DNA from: Mycolicibacterium flavescens
GTDB lineage: Bacteria > Actinomycetota > Actinomycetes > Mycobacteriales > Mycobacteriaceae
Assembly (NCBI GenBank): GCA_900637135.1
Contig: LR134353.1
Span: forward strand, 1,426,001 to 1,490,000
Length of the DNA stretch: 64,000 nucleotides
Direction of reading: 5' to 3'
The position numbers and the translations under genes were made by a program. A model generated the notes under the pieces. It saw nothing but the letters and a program-made list of their open reading frames with translations. It had not been told where the DNA came from and made no database searches. This document shows positions 12,047-19,843 of the stretch, piece by piece. The stretch's first letter is position 1; every line of letters starts with the position of its first letter.

Positions 12047-13264
12047 TCAGGTGATGGCGCCGTCGATCTTCAGGTTCATGATCGTCTCGTCGTCGTATCC
12101 ACACGCGCGGAGCAGGTCGTCTGTGTGCTCCCCGTGTCCGGGGGCGGGGCGCAGATCTCCGGGGGTCTCGTCGAATTGGACGGGGGCGGGCACCAACGGC
12201 AACTGGGCGCCGTTGTCGTAGTCCACCATCGTGAAGAATCCGTTGTCCCAGGCCTGCTGGTCGGTGAGCGTCTCGCGGGGGGACTGCACGATGCTCCACT
12301 GGCCTTCCTGGCTGGCGAGCACGGTCTTCCAATGCTGCAGCGGTTGTTCGGCGAACAACTCGTCGAGGAGTAAGACGCAGCGCTCCACGTTCTTGCGCCG
12401 GCAGGAGGCGGTCGCGAAATCCGGATCCTCGATCCACTCGGGTCGTCCGACGGCGCTGCAGAATCCCGGCCAGTACCGGTCGGCTTCGAGCATGGCGAGG
12501 AAGACGAAGCGGTCGTCGCTGGTCCGGTAGACGTTGGCCAGGGGATTGCCCGGGCGGCGGCGATCGCCCTTGGCCAGTTGGTCGCGGTCTGTGACATAGG
12601 TGCCCGCGATGCTCGACTGCATCGCCCACAGCCCCGCAGACAACAGCGAGGCATCGACGACCGCACCTTCGCCGGTGCGCTCGCGGTGATACAACGCAGC
12701 ACAGATGCCACCCGCGAGGTTGAGTCCAGCCTGGATGTCGCCGACCGCGGGGCCCGGGAGATTGATCGGGTAGTCGTAGTCCGCCGGCATCGCGGCCGCC
12801 GCCAAACCTGCTCGCGCCCAGTAGGAAATGCCGTCGAAGCCGCCGCGGTCGGCGTCGGGGCCGCGGACGCCGTGACCGGTTCCTCTGGCGTAGATGATGC
12901 GCGGGTTTCGTGCGCGGATGTGTTCGGCGTCGATACACAGGCGCTGTCGGGCCGGGCCCAGGAAGTTCGTCAGGAAGACGTCGGCCTGGTCGACGAGCGT
13001 CATCAACGCCTCGTATCCGTCGGGATGGGCGATGTCTATCCCCGCGCAACGCTTTCCGCGATTGAGTACCTCCCACAACATGGTCACCCCGCCGTCGCCG
13101 GGTTTGACCCCGAACGCGGCCAGGCCGCGGATCGGGTCACCGGTCTCGGGGTGCTCGACCTTGACGACGTCGGCTCCCCAGTCGGCCAGTGCGCTGGCCG
13201 CGGCCGGTACGAAGCCGTAGAGGGCCACCTCCAGCACCCGCACACCCTGCAGCACTTTGGTCAC
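12047..13264 (-). CDS. CoA-transferase family III (CaiB/BaiF) protein
   Basis: A 405-aa class III CoA-transferase that moves CoA between acyl groups. The start VLQGVRVLEVALYGFVPAA and ADWGADVVKVEHPETGDP are typical. The catalytic aspartate is in GEGAVVDASLLSAG near residue 180. The GTG start at 13264 is preceded by GGAAGGAGTGTGAC and overlaps the end of the DUF35 gene, so it is the third gene of the operon thiolase - DUF35 - CoA-transferase. Presumably it activates or recycles the CoA ester that the thiolase-like protein handles. Confidence 0.92.
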   Translation of the reverse strand: MTKVLQGVRVLEVALYGFVPAAASALADWGADVVKVEHPETGDPIRGLAAFGVKPGDGGVTMLWEVLNRGKRCAGIDIAHPDGYEALMTLVDQADVFLTNFLGPARQRLCIDAEHIRARNPRIIYARGTGHGVRGPDADRGGFDGISYWARAGLAAAAMPADYDYPINLPGPAVGDIQAGLNLAGGICAALYHRERTGEGAVVDASLLSAGLWAMQSSIAGTYVTDRDQLAKGDRRRPGNPLANVYRTSDDRFVFLAMLEADRYWPGFCSAVGRPEWIEDPDFATASCRRKNVERCVLLLDELFAEQPLQHWKTVLASQEGQWSIVQSPRETLTDQQAWDNGFFTMVDYDNGAQLPLVPAPVQFDETPGDLRPAPGHGEHTDDLLRACGYDDETIMNLKIDGAIT

Positions 13265-13265
13265 G

Positions 13266-13685
13266 TCACACTCCTTCCGCACTGTCGGTGATGGGCGCCC
13301 ACTGCGGCAGCAGCACCCCGGCCGCGTCGGAACGCGTGAAGAACCGCATGCGCTGCCCTTCGCGCAGGGGCGGAGCCCCGTCGAGGTGCGCGACCAGTCG
13401 AATGGTGGGATGTGCGGCGAGCGCGACCAGCGCGACGGTGTATGGAACCGGGAATGCACGGTGGACCGGATGATGAACCACCGCCCAGGAATACACGGTC
13501 GCCGTACCGTCAACCTCGCGCCAAGCCAGCCCGTCGGAAGCGCACCGCGGACACTGTGGCCGGGGCAGGTGGACCGGTAGATCGCATGCCTCACACCACT
13601 GGATAGCGAGCATGTCGCGTTGTGCCGCTTGCCAGAAACCGCCGGTGTCCGGGTCGTCGACGACGGGGGAGGGCGCATCGGTCAT
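13266..13685 (-). CDS. DUF35 / OB-fold zinc-ribbon acyl-CoA-binding protein
   Basis: A 139-aa protein with a rubredoxin-like zinc ribbon (CEACDLP and CPRCASDG, about residues 30-50) followed by an OB fold with VYSWAVVHHPVH and PYTVALVAL. Such proteins pair with thiolase-like partners; in steroid side-chain degradation the DUF35 part of ChsH2 forms an aldolase with Ltp2. The ATG at 13685 has AGGAC six bases upstream. The gene starts 8 bp after the thiolase-like gene ends, which supports a physical complex of the two products. Confidence 0.9.
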   Translation of the reverse strand: MTDAPSPVVDDPDTGGFWQAAQRDMLAIQWCEACDLPVHLPRPQCPRCASDGLAWREVDGTATVYSWAVVHHPVHRAFPVPYTVALVALAAHPTIRLVAHLDGAPPLREGQRMRFFTRSDAAGVLLPQWAPITDSAEGV

Positions 13686-13693
13686 GGAAAGTC

Positions 13694-14890
13694 CTATGGG
13701 GTGGCGGTGAGCATCAGGGCGCTGGTGGCCGTCGGTAGACCCGATGTCACGAGACACACCTCGGCGCCGGGCACCTGACTGGTCGATTGCCCACGGATCT
13801 GCCGCACTCCTTCGACCACGTGGTTGAGGCCGTGGATGTAGCCCTCCGACAAGTTGCCGCCCGCCGTGTTGATGGGGAGGCTGCCTCCCATGCGCAGTGC
13901 TCCGCTCGCGGCGAAGTGACCACCCTCGCCCTTGGCGGCGAAGCCGTAGTCTTCCAACTGAAGCAGCACGGTGATGGTGAAGCAGTCATAGAACTGGGCG
14001 ACGTCGACGTCCTCGGGTCCCAAACCGGCTCTGTGATAGAGCGTTTCGGCGGTGCGCTTCGACGGTTGTTCGACCAGGCTCTCTCGCATCAGTGCCGGGA
14101 AGACGAGGCCCGGTTGTTGGTATGCGTCGGCGCCCTGGGCCACCGCGCGGATCGATACCGGTGTCGAGGCGGCATCGTGCGCCCGTTCGCTGGAGGTCAC
14201 CACGACGGCGCACGCGCCGTCGGTTTCCAGGCAGTAGTCGTAGAGGCGCAGCGGCTCGGTCACGGGCCGGGAGTCGAGGTAGTCGGTCAGGGTCATCGGT
14301 CTGCCGTGCATCTGGGCAGCGGGATTGGCGTTGGCATGTTCGCGGCAAGCCAGCGCGATCTCGCCCAGATGTTCGGGCTCGGTGCCGAATTCGACCATGT
14401 GACGTCGGGCGATCAACGCGAACATCTGGCCAGGCGCCATCAGGCCGTAGGGGAGGAAGAACTCGTCGTACGAGCCGTTCCCACCGACCGGCAGGTTCTG
14501 GCGCCGTCCACGACCGAATCGGGCCCCCGAACGTCCGTTGAGTGATCGGAAGACCAACACGGAGCGGGCCAGACCGCCCGCGATGGCCGCACACGCCTGG
14601 GCCACCATTCCCGCCGGGGCCGAGCCTCCGGTGCCGGTCGATCCCCAGTAGGTCAACGACGGCAGACCCAGGACATCGGCGAGGTCGTTGTGACGCACGG
14701 TGTCCTGTTCGCAGCGCACGATGCCGTCGATGTCGGCCGGTGCGAGTCCGGTGTCGGCGATCGCTGCGGTGCATGCCTGGGCGGCCAGGGCCAGTTCGGT
14801 CCGCCCGGACTTCCTGCTGAAGTCGGTGGCACCGATGCCGACGATCGCGCAGCGGTCACGCAGCGGATGCGGTGCCGGCGGAGCGGACAT
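13694..14890 (-). CDS. thiolase-superfamily lipid-transfer-type protein (Ltp-like)
   Basis: A 398-aa member of the SCP-x/Ltp branch of the thiolase superfamily. CAIVGIGATDFSRKSG begins the fold; [16 protein letters not shown] and GGNLSEGYIHGLNH are the C-terminal landmarks, including the active-site histidine region. The usual N-terminal nucleophilic cysteine is not seen: the segment reads STGTGGSAPAGM. That suggests retro-aldol rather than thiolytic chemistry, as in Ltp2, with the adjacent DUF35 protein as partner. Start ATG 14890 follows the family N-terminus; longer frames run antisense to the P450 and are rejected. Confidence 0.9.
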   Translation of the reverse strand: MSAPPAPHPLRDRCAIVGIGATDFSRKSGRTELALAAQACTAAIADTGLAPADIDGIVRCEQDTVRHNDLADVLGLPSLTYWGSTGTGGSAPAGMVAQACAAIAGGLARSVLVFRSLNGRSGARFGRGRRQNLPVGGNGSYDEFFLPYGLMAPGQMFALIARRHMVEFGTEPEHLGEIALACREHANANPAAQMHGRPMTLTDYLDSRPVTEPLRLYDYCLETDGACAVVVTSSERAHDAASTPVSIRAVAQGADAYQQPGLVFPALMRESLVEQPSKRTAETLYHRAGLGPEDVDVAQFYDCFTITVLLQLEDYGFAAKGEGGHFAASGALRMGGSLPINTAGGNLSEGYIHGLNHVVEGVRQIRGQSTSQVPGAEVCLVTSGLPTATSALMLTATP

Positions 14891-14916
14891 GAAAAGCACC
14901 CTAGCGTCAAACACCT

Positions 14917-14934
14917 CAAATATGACAGTATTCG
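14917..14934. promoter_or_regulatory. putative operator, copy 3 (CAAAYA-N6-YATTYG)
   Basis: CAAATA-TGACAG-TATTCG lies in the 111-bp gap between the divergent thiolase-like operon and the P450 gene. It matches copies 1 and 2 in spacing and half-sites. Confidence 0.5.
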
Positions 14935-15001
14935 GGCTGGCCGCTGGAGTCGGCTGACACCGCGACGCCCACCGGCGGCACCGGAAGCTCGGAGGTTGCA
15001 G

Positions 15002-16210
15002 ATGACCGACACCCTCGACGCCGTCGCGCCGGAGATCCCCATCGATCTGTACTCGGCGAAGTCGTTCAGCAACGGCCACCCCTTCGAGCAGTACCGCTGG
15101 CTGCGGGCCAATGCGCCCGTCTACAGGCATCCGGCACCTGACGGCGGCTTCTTCTGGGCGGTGACGCGTAATGCCGACATCCGTCACATCGAGCACCATC
15201 CCGAGCTGTTCCAGTCTTCGCCGTCGGTCGGCATCGTCGACGCCGAGATCGAGGTCGGCTTCCTGTCGATGGACGCACCACGGCACGCGCTCTTTCGGAA
15301 AGTGATTGCCCCACGGTTGATCCCGGCGCGGGTGAAGCACATGCTTCCGGATCTGCAGCAGTTGGCCTCCGGCATCGTCGACGACGTGGCCGGTCTCGGC
15401 GAGTGCGACGTGGTCGAGTTGGCAGGTCAGATGGCCGGTTACACGGCGGCGGCGTTTCTGGGCATACCCCGCGAACACGGCCACCGCCTGCACGAGCTGT
15501 TCATGATCACGCACAGTTCTCCAGACATCGTGGGGGAGGAGGCGTTTCACGCGGCGTTCATCGAGATGGCCGGGATGGGCTTCGAGGCGTTCGCCGCCAA
15601 ACGGGAGAATCCGGGCGATGACGTGTTGAGCGCCTACGCGAACATGGACGTCGACGGCCGCCCGATCACCGACATGGAGTTCATCGGCAACTTCATACTT
15701 CTCACCGACGGCAGTCTCGACACGTCGCGCAACCTCATCTCGGGTGGGATGAAGCTGTTGTTCGACCATCCGGAGGTGCGCCGACGCCTCGTCGAGGATC
15801 TCGACGCGCTCCTGCCCGGGGCGATCGAGGAGATGCTGCGCTTGCTCTCGCCGGTGGTCTACATCCGCCGCCTGGCCACCGAGGACACCGAGTTGGCCGG
15901 TCAGCCCATCGCCAAGAGGGACCGCGTGGTCATGTACTACGGCTCGGGCAATCGCGACGAGCGGGTCTACGACGATCCCGAAGCGTTCGACATCGACCGT
16001 AAACGCAGCGAACACATCGCGTTCGGTGGCGGCGGTCCGCACTTCTGCGTCGGCTCGCATCTGGGCCGCGCGGAAGGCGCGGTGATGATCCGTGAGTTGC
16101 TCACGCGGCTCCCCGACATCAAGCAGGCCGGACCCGAGACGTGGGCGGCGACCAGTCTGACGTCGGGTCTGTCCTCCCTTCCCGTGCGCTTCACGCCGAG
16201 GCCCTGCTAA
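15002..16210 (+). CDS. cytochrome P450 monooxygenase
   Basis: A 402-aa soluble bacterial P450 with the heme-binding loop FGGGGPHFCVGSHLGRAEG (axial Cys at about residue 349) and the ExxR motif in EEMLRLLSPV. The I-helix reads LLTDGSLDTSRN, with the acid-threonine pair as DT rather than the common ET or DT inside AGxDTT. GGAGGTTGCAG precedes the ATG. It is divergent from the thiolase/DUF35/CoA-transferase operon and shares an operator-like site with it. It probably hydroxylates the substrate that those enzymes degrade; electron partners are not encoded here. Confidence 0.93.
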   Translation: MTDTLDAVAPEIPIDLYSAKSFSNGHPFEQYRWLRANAPVYRHPAPDGGFFWAVTRNADIRHIEHHPELFQSSPSVGIVDAEIEVGFLSMDAPRHALFRKVIAPRLIPARVKHMLPDLQQLASGIVDDVAGLGECDVVELAGQMAGYTAAAFLGIPREHGHRLHELFMITHSSPDIVGEEAFHAAFIEMAGMGFEAFAAKRENPGDDVLSAYANMDVDGRPITDMEFIGNFILLTDGSLDTSRNLISGGMKLLFDHPEVRRRLVEDLDALLPGAIEEMLRLLSPVVYIRRLATEDTELAGQPIAKRDRVVMYYGSGNRDERVYDDPEAFDIDRKRSEHIAFGGGGPHFCVGSHLGRAEGAVMIRELLTRLPDIKQAGPETWAATSLTSGLSSLPVRFTPRPC

Positions 16211-16295
16211 CGGGCTGGTTTCGGCGTGCTAACGATTCGAACCCGTCTGTCATTGTCGGGTGCGCGGATGCCGATGCCGTGGTGTCGTGGAAGCA

Positions 16296-16826
16296 ATGTC
16301 GAATCGAGGGTGGGTTCTTGTCGGTGCCGTGGCCGCATGCTCGGCCGCGGCTGCGTTCACCGTGCCGTCGGCCGTCGCCGCGCCGGCATCCGACACCCGC
16401 GGCTACGTCGACTCGACCGCGCGTTGTGCGGCGCCCTACTCGGCGGTGGTGTTCGGCAGTACCGCCACGTCGCGCGTGGCGATCTGCGAGACACCCAACG
16501 GCAGCTATGAATACCGCGGAGTGCGGTTGCGCGACGGCGCCAAACTGATCAAAACCGCCGAGAAGTCGGGCAACACGTTCACGGTCGACAACGACGGAAT
16601 CACGTATACCGTGTCCGAGGAATCGCTGATCCTCGCGGCGGGTTCGCGCGTCATCCGCGACGAGGCGATGCTGGATTTCCACGAGGTCTCCGCGTCGAGC
16701 CCAGGGACGTCGCCGCCCGCATCGAACCCGGGGGCGTCGCCGCCCGCGGCGAGTTCGGCCCCCACGACATCGCAGAAGCCGCTGCCACCACCGCTGCCCG
16801 CCGAAGTGGGGCACGACGAGAGCTGA
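16296..16826 (+). CDS. secreted protein with C-terminal Pro/Ser-rich tail, unknown function
   Basis: A 176-aa product. MSNRGWVLVGAVAACSAAAA and the following hydrophobic stretch form a signal peptide, with likely cleavage after SAVAA near residue 30. The globular part (about 35-130) has two cysteines (ARCAAPYSAV and VAICETPNG) that could pair. The last 45 residues are low-complexity, with repeats of SPGTSPPASNPGASPPA. No enzyme motif is visible. ATG 16296 is chosen because it sets the signal peptide in frame; an earlier ATG gives an Arg-rich N-terminus. It converges with a TetR gene. Confidence 0.75.
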   Translation: MSNRGWVLVGAVAACSAAAAFTVPSAVAAPASDTRGYVDSTARCAAPYSAVVFGSTATSRVAICETPNGSYEYRGVRLRDGAKLIKTAEKSGNTFTVDNDGITYTVSEESLILAAGSRVIRDEAMLDFHEVSASSPGTSPPASNPGASPPAASSAPTTSQKPLPPPLPAEVGHDES

Positions 16827-16841
16827 GCGGACCGCAGCCTC

Positions 16842-17549
16842 TCAGTCGGCGACGTCGGACACCCGGCTCGACGGAGCGGCTCCGGCTTCGTGATCGCCCA
16901 TCAAACGTCCTCGCGCGACTGAGGCGGCGCCGTCGCCGGTGATCAGCCACAGCGTGGTCAACTGAGAGATCAGCTCGTCGACGGTGATCGCCGCGGTGCC
17001 GTCGACGAAGGCCAGAACAGCATCGGCGGTGCCTCCGACCAGAAATGCCGGCGCGACCTTCGCCAGCGGGTCGCGGGCGAGTTCGACGCCGTGCACCGTG
17101 CGCGCGTGCTCGATGAGCACGTCGGTCAGGCTGCGCATCACCGCAACGCGGTGCGTGCGCAGACCCGGGGTCGCAGCGACCCCACCCAGCAGGACCCGCG
17201 CGCGGCGCGGATCGTCGACCAGGCTGTGCACCAACGCCGTGACGCACGCAAATGCCTGCTGCTCAACGGGTTTCGTCTGCGTTTGGACGGCAGCGCCTAC
17301 GGTTGCGTCGCGGACGGCGGCGGCGATGTCATCGATCACGGCACCAGCCACCGCATCGACCTCGGTGAAGCTCTCGTAGAAGTAGCGCTTGTTGAGGCCT
17401 GCGTCGGCGCACAGGCGCTCGACGGTCACCTCGCGCCACTCGTCGCGGCTCATCGCCTCCAGGGCAGCCTCGAGCAGTCGCGACCGGCGCTGCTGCTGAC
17501 GTTGCGCGCCGGAGACACCTCCATAGCTGCGCGGTGACGACGAGGCCAT
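16842..17549 (-). CDS. TetR-family regulator of the CYP136-like gene
   Basis: A 235-aa regulator with the helix-turn-helix at about residues 20-70 (RRSRLLEAALEAMSRDEW and CADAGLNKRYFYESF). The remainder is a ligand-binding helical bundle. It is divergent from a P450 related to CYP136. In M. tuberculosis the corresponding pair is Rv3058c-Rv3059, so the pairing supports a conserved regulatory link. A 20-bp palindrome lies between the two genes. Confidence 0.88.
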   Translation of the reverse strand: MASSSPRSYGGVSGAQRQQQRRSRLLEAALEAMSRDEWREVTVERLCADAGLNKRYFYESFTEVDAVAGAVIDDIAAAVRDATVGAAVQTQTKPVEQQAFACVTALVHSLVDDPRRARVLLGGVAATPGLRTHRVAVMRSLTDVLIEHARTVHGVELARDPLAKVAPAFLVGGTADAVLAFVDGTAAITVDELISQLTTLWLITGDGAASVARGRLMGDHEAGAAPSSRVSDVAD

Positions 17550-17588
17550 GGTTCAGATCGTCGCACCGTTGACAACGCTTCAACAAAA

Positions 17589-17608
17589 CTGGCACGGTTA
17601 CGTACCAG
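17589..17608. promoter_or_regulatory. putative TetR operator upstream of CYP136-like gene
   Basis: CTGGCACG-GTTA-CGTACCAG is an imperfect palindrome with seven of eight positions matching between arms. It lies 23 bp before the P450 start and 39 bp from the divergent TetR start. A TTGACA element at 17569-17574 is nearby. Confidence 0.5.
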
Positions 17609-17631
17609 ATAGTCGTCGAAGGGATCGGTCG

Positions 17632-19083
17632 ATGATCAACCTCATGGACCCGCCGGCCTCACTGCTCGATGCGCGACAACGGCTCCAGGGGCGGCTTCAG
17701 GAGGTCGGCGCGACGGTCAGCGACCGGTGGCCCAGTCGCGACTGCCCGTTGGCGACACCGCCTGCCGGGTCCGGGCTCGCGCCGGTGATGGGCAATTACG
17801 GCGTGCCGTTCCTCGGCCACGTGCTGCCGACACTCGTCGATCCGTTGGAGTTCGCCCGCCGTCGGTACGCGAAGTACGGCCCCGTGTCATGGGCCGGCGG
17901 GGTCGGTTTCCGGGTCGTCGTGCTGCTGGGACCCGAAGCGCTCGAGGCGGCGTGGGTCAACCGGGACAAGGCGCTGTCGAGCACCCGGGGATGGCAACCG
18001 GTGATCGGACCCTTCTTCCATCGCGGCATCATGCTGCTGGATTTCGAGGAACACCGCGACCACCGGCGCATCATGCAGGGGGCGTTCACGCGCACTGCAC
18101 TCAACACATATCTCACCGAGACTGCTGACGGCATCGACCGCGCGCTGGCCACCTGGCGGCCGGCGACCCGCTTTCCGATGTATCCGTCGATCAAACAGAT
18201 GTTGTTGCAACAGGCGGCCGAGGTGTTCATCGGCACCGAAATCGGCGCGGAGTCCGACCAACTCATCCGCGACTTCCACGACACCGTGCACGGCGGGCAG
18301 GCCATCGTCCGCGCCGATGTGCCCGGCGGGACGTGGGCGCGAGGACTGCGGGCGCGAGAACGCCTCGAGCGCTACTTCGGCAGGCAGATCGCGGACCGCC
18401 GTCGCGGCGAGGGCGCCGATCTGTTCTCGATGCTGTGTCGCAGCGAATCCGACGACGGTCAACGTTTCACCGACGCCGACATCGTCAACCACATGATCTT
18501 CCTGTTGATGGCCGCTCACGACACCACGGCCATCGCCCTGGCCATGCTCGTCTATGAGCTGGGGCGAAACAGTCACTGGCAGAACATGCTTCGTGACGAG
18601 GCTGTCGCCCATCCGATCGATTCGCCCACCCTCGACGACCTGGAACAGTGCGCCTTGCTGGACGCTGCGTTCAAGGAAGTGCTGCGCATGTATGCCCCGG
18701 CGGGATCCCTGTTCCGCCAGGCGATTCGCGACACTGAGATCTGCGGGCACTACATACCGCGCAAGGCCCAGATCGCGATCAGCGTGCACGCCTCGATGCG
18801 GCTGGCCGACTGGTGGCCCGCGCCCGACACGTTCGACCCTTCGCGGTTCACCGACGCGACCAACCGCGCGGCGGTCAACCGATATGCGTTCGCGCCGTTC
18901 GGGGGCGGCGCCCACAAGTGCATCGGCCAGCAGTTCGCCGATATGACGGTCAAGACGGTGATGCACAAGCTGTTGCGCCGCTTCCGCTGGAGCGTGCCCG
19001 ACGGTTACCGCGTGCCGCTCACGTGGGGGACCGGACCCACACCGGCCGACTCACTGCCGATCGAGCTCGAAACTCTCACTTGA
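17632..19083 (+). CDS. cytochrome P450, CYP136-like
   Basis: A 483-aa P450. The heme loop FGGGAHKCIGQQFADM has its Cys at about residue 430. The I-helix contains LLMAAHDTTAIAL and the ExxR motif is in FKEVLRMYAP. PPAGSGLAPVMG and WQPVIGPFFHRGIMLLDFEE closely match what I recall of M. tuberculosis CYP136 (Rv3059), so the same family is likely. The substrate is unknown; CYP136 is distantly CYP51-like. The start at ATG 17632 has GAAGGGA upstream. It is divergent from its TetR. Confidence 0.9.
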   Translation: MINLMDPPASLLDARQRLQGRLQEVGATVSDRWPSRDCPLATPPAGSGLAPVMGNYGVPFLGHVLPTLVDPLEFARRRYAKYGPVSWAGGVGFRVVVLLGPEALEAAWVNRDKALSSTRGWQPVIGPFFHRGIMLLDFEEHRDHRRIMQGAFTRTALNTYLTETADGIDRALATWRPATRFPMYPSIKQMLLQQAAEVFIGTEIGAESDQLIRDFHDTVHGGQAIVRADVPGGTWARGLRARERLERYFGRQIADRRRGEGADLFSMLCRSESDDGQRFTDADIVNHMIFLLMAAHDTTAIALAMLVYELGRNSHWQNMLRDEAVAHPIDSPTLDDLEQCALLDAAFKEVLRMYAPAGSLFRQAIRDTEICGHYIPRKAQIAISVHASMRLADWWPAPDTFDPSRFTDATNRAAVNRYAFAPFGGGAHKCIGQQFADMTVKTVMHKLLRRFRWSVPDGYRVPLTWGTGPTPADSLPIELETLT

Positions 19084-19121
19084 GATTTCGGTCCTGCGCG
19101 GCAGCCCATGGCGCGTGATGG

Positions 19122-19787
19122 CTACGACCCGAACAGGGTCGTCATCGCGGTCGTCAGAGAAGCCATCGTGCGGTCGCGCTCGTCACCCAGTCCGACCAGC
19201 GCGTCGACGGTCAACGGACCGAGGATCTGAGTCAGGCCGTGCCCCTCGTGCCCGAAGAACCCGGCGATCTCCAGCAGCACCGCACCGTGGCTGATGCTCC
19301 ACAGCCGCCCCGCGACGGCCGCCTCCCCGTCATCGCGGATGCGCCCGGCCTCGATCATCCGGCGCACGCCGGTGAGTAGTGCATCGAACGACACCGCCCA
19401 CTCACTTCGGGCGCTGGCGCTGCCGGTGACCGTGAGGTCGGCGTGGTACCGGTTCAACGACTCGGCCGCGGTGCCGAACATCATCTGGTAGCGCTGGGGG
19501 TTCTGCAGCGCGAATTCCCGGTAGCGAGCGCCCATCACGAAGAAGTCCGCGACCGGGTCCTCGGTCGGTGCCACTTCGGTCAGGGCCCGCGTGAAGCGGG
19601 CGAACGACTCGCCGGCGATCGCGTCGATCAAACCCGACATGCCCCCGAAGTGGGTGTACACCGCCATCGTGGAGGTACCGGTTTCGGCTGCCAACTTGCG
19701 CGCGCTGAGGGCGGCCAGGCCGTCGCGTTCGAGGATGCGGATGCCGGTTTCGACCAGGTGCTCTCGAGCGCCGCTCACCCTTGCCAT
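19122..19787 (-). CDS. TetR-family regulator of carotenoid oxygenase
   Basis: A 221-aa regulator. The helix-turn-helix (about 5-50) contains REHLVETGIRILERDG and AAETGTSTMAVYTHFGGM, and a TetR C-terminal domain of the WHG type is likely. It is divergent from the carotenoid oxygenase gene. Two ATAAC-N3-GTTAT palindromes sit in the 56-bp gap, so autoregulation plus repression of the oxygenase is the simple reading. Confidence 0.89.
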   Translation of the reverse strand: MARVSGAREHLVETGIRILERDGLAALSARKLAAETGTSTMAVYTHFGGMSGLIDAIAGESFARFTRALTEVAPTEDPVADFFVMGARYREFALQNPQRYQMMFGTAAESLNRYHADLTVTGSASARSEWAVSFDALLTGVRRMIEAGRIRDDGEAAVAGRLWSISHGAVLLEIAGFFGHEGHGLTQILGPLTVDALVGLGDERDRTMASLTTAMTTLFGS

Positions 19788-19793
19788 GGTGCC

Positions 19794-19831
19794 ATAACGG
19801 TGTTATACAGAGGGGGCCATAACACTGTTAT
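19794..19831. promoter_or_regulatory. tandem operators ATAAC-N3-GTTAT
   Basis: Two palindromes with perfect 5-bp arms, ATAAC-GGT-GTTAT (19794-19806) and ATAAC-ACT-GTTAT (19819-19831), are centred 25 bp apart. They fill the space between the TetR start (19787) and the oxygenase start (19844). This fits cooperative TetR binding that shuts both promoters. Confidence 0.7.
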
Positions 19832-19843
19832 AGGGATGTCCCG

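Noticed and set aside
14891-16060. N-terminal extension of the thiolase-like frame to 16060 on the minus strand
   Set aside because: The extension is antisense to the P450 with its intact heme motif; the family N-terminus begins at 14890.
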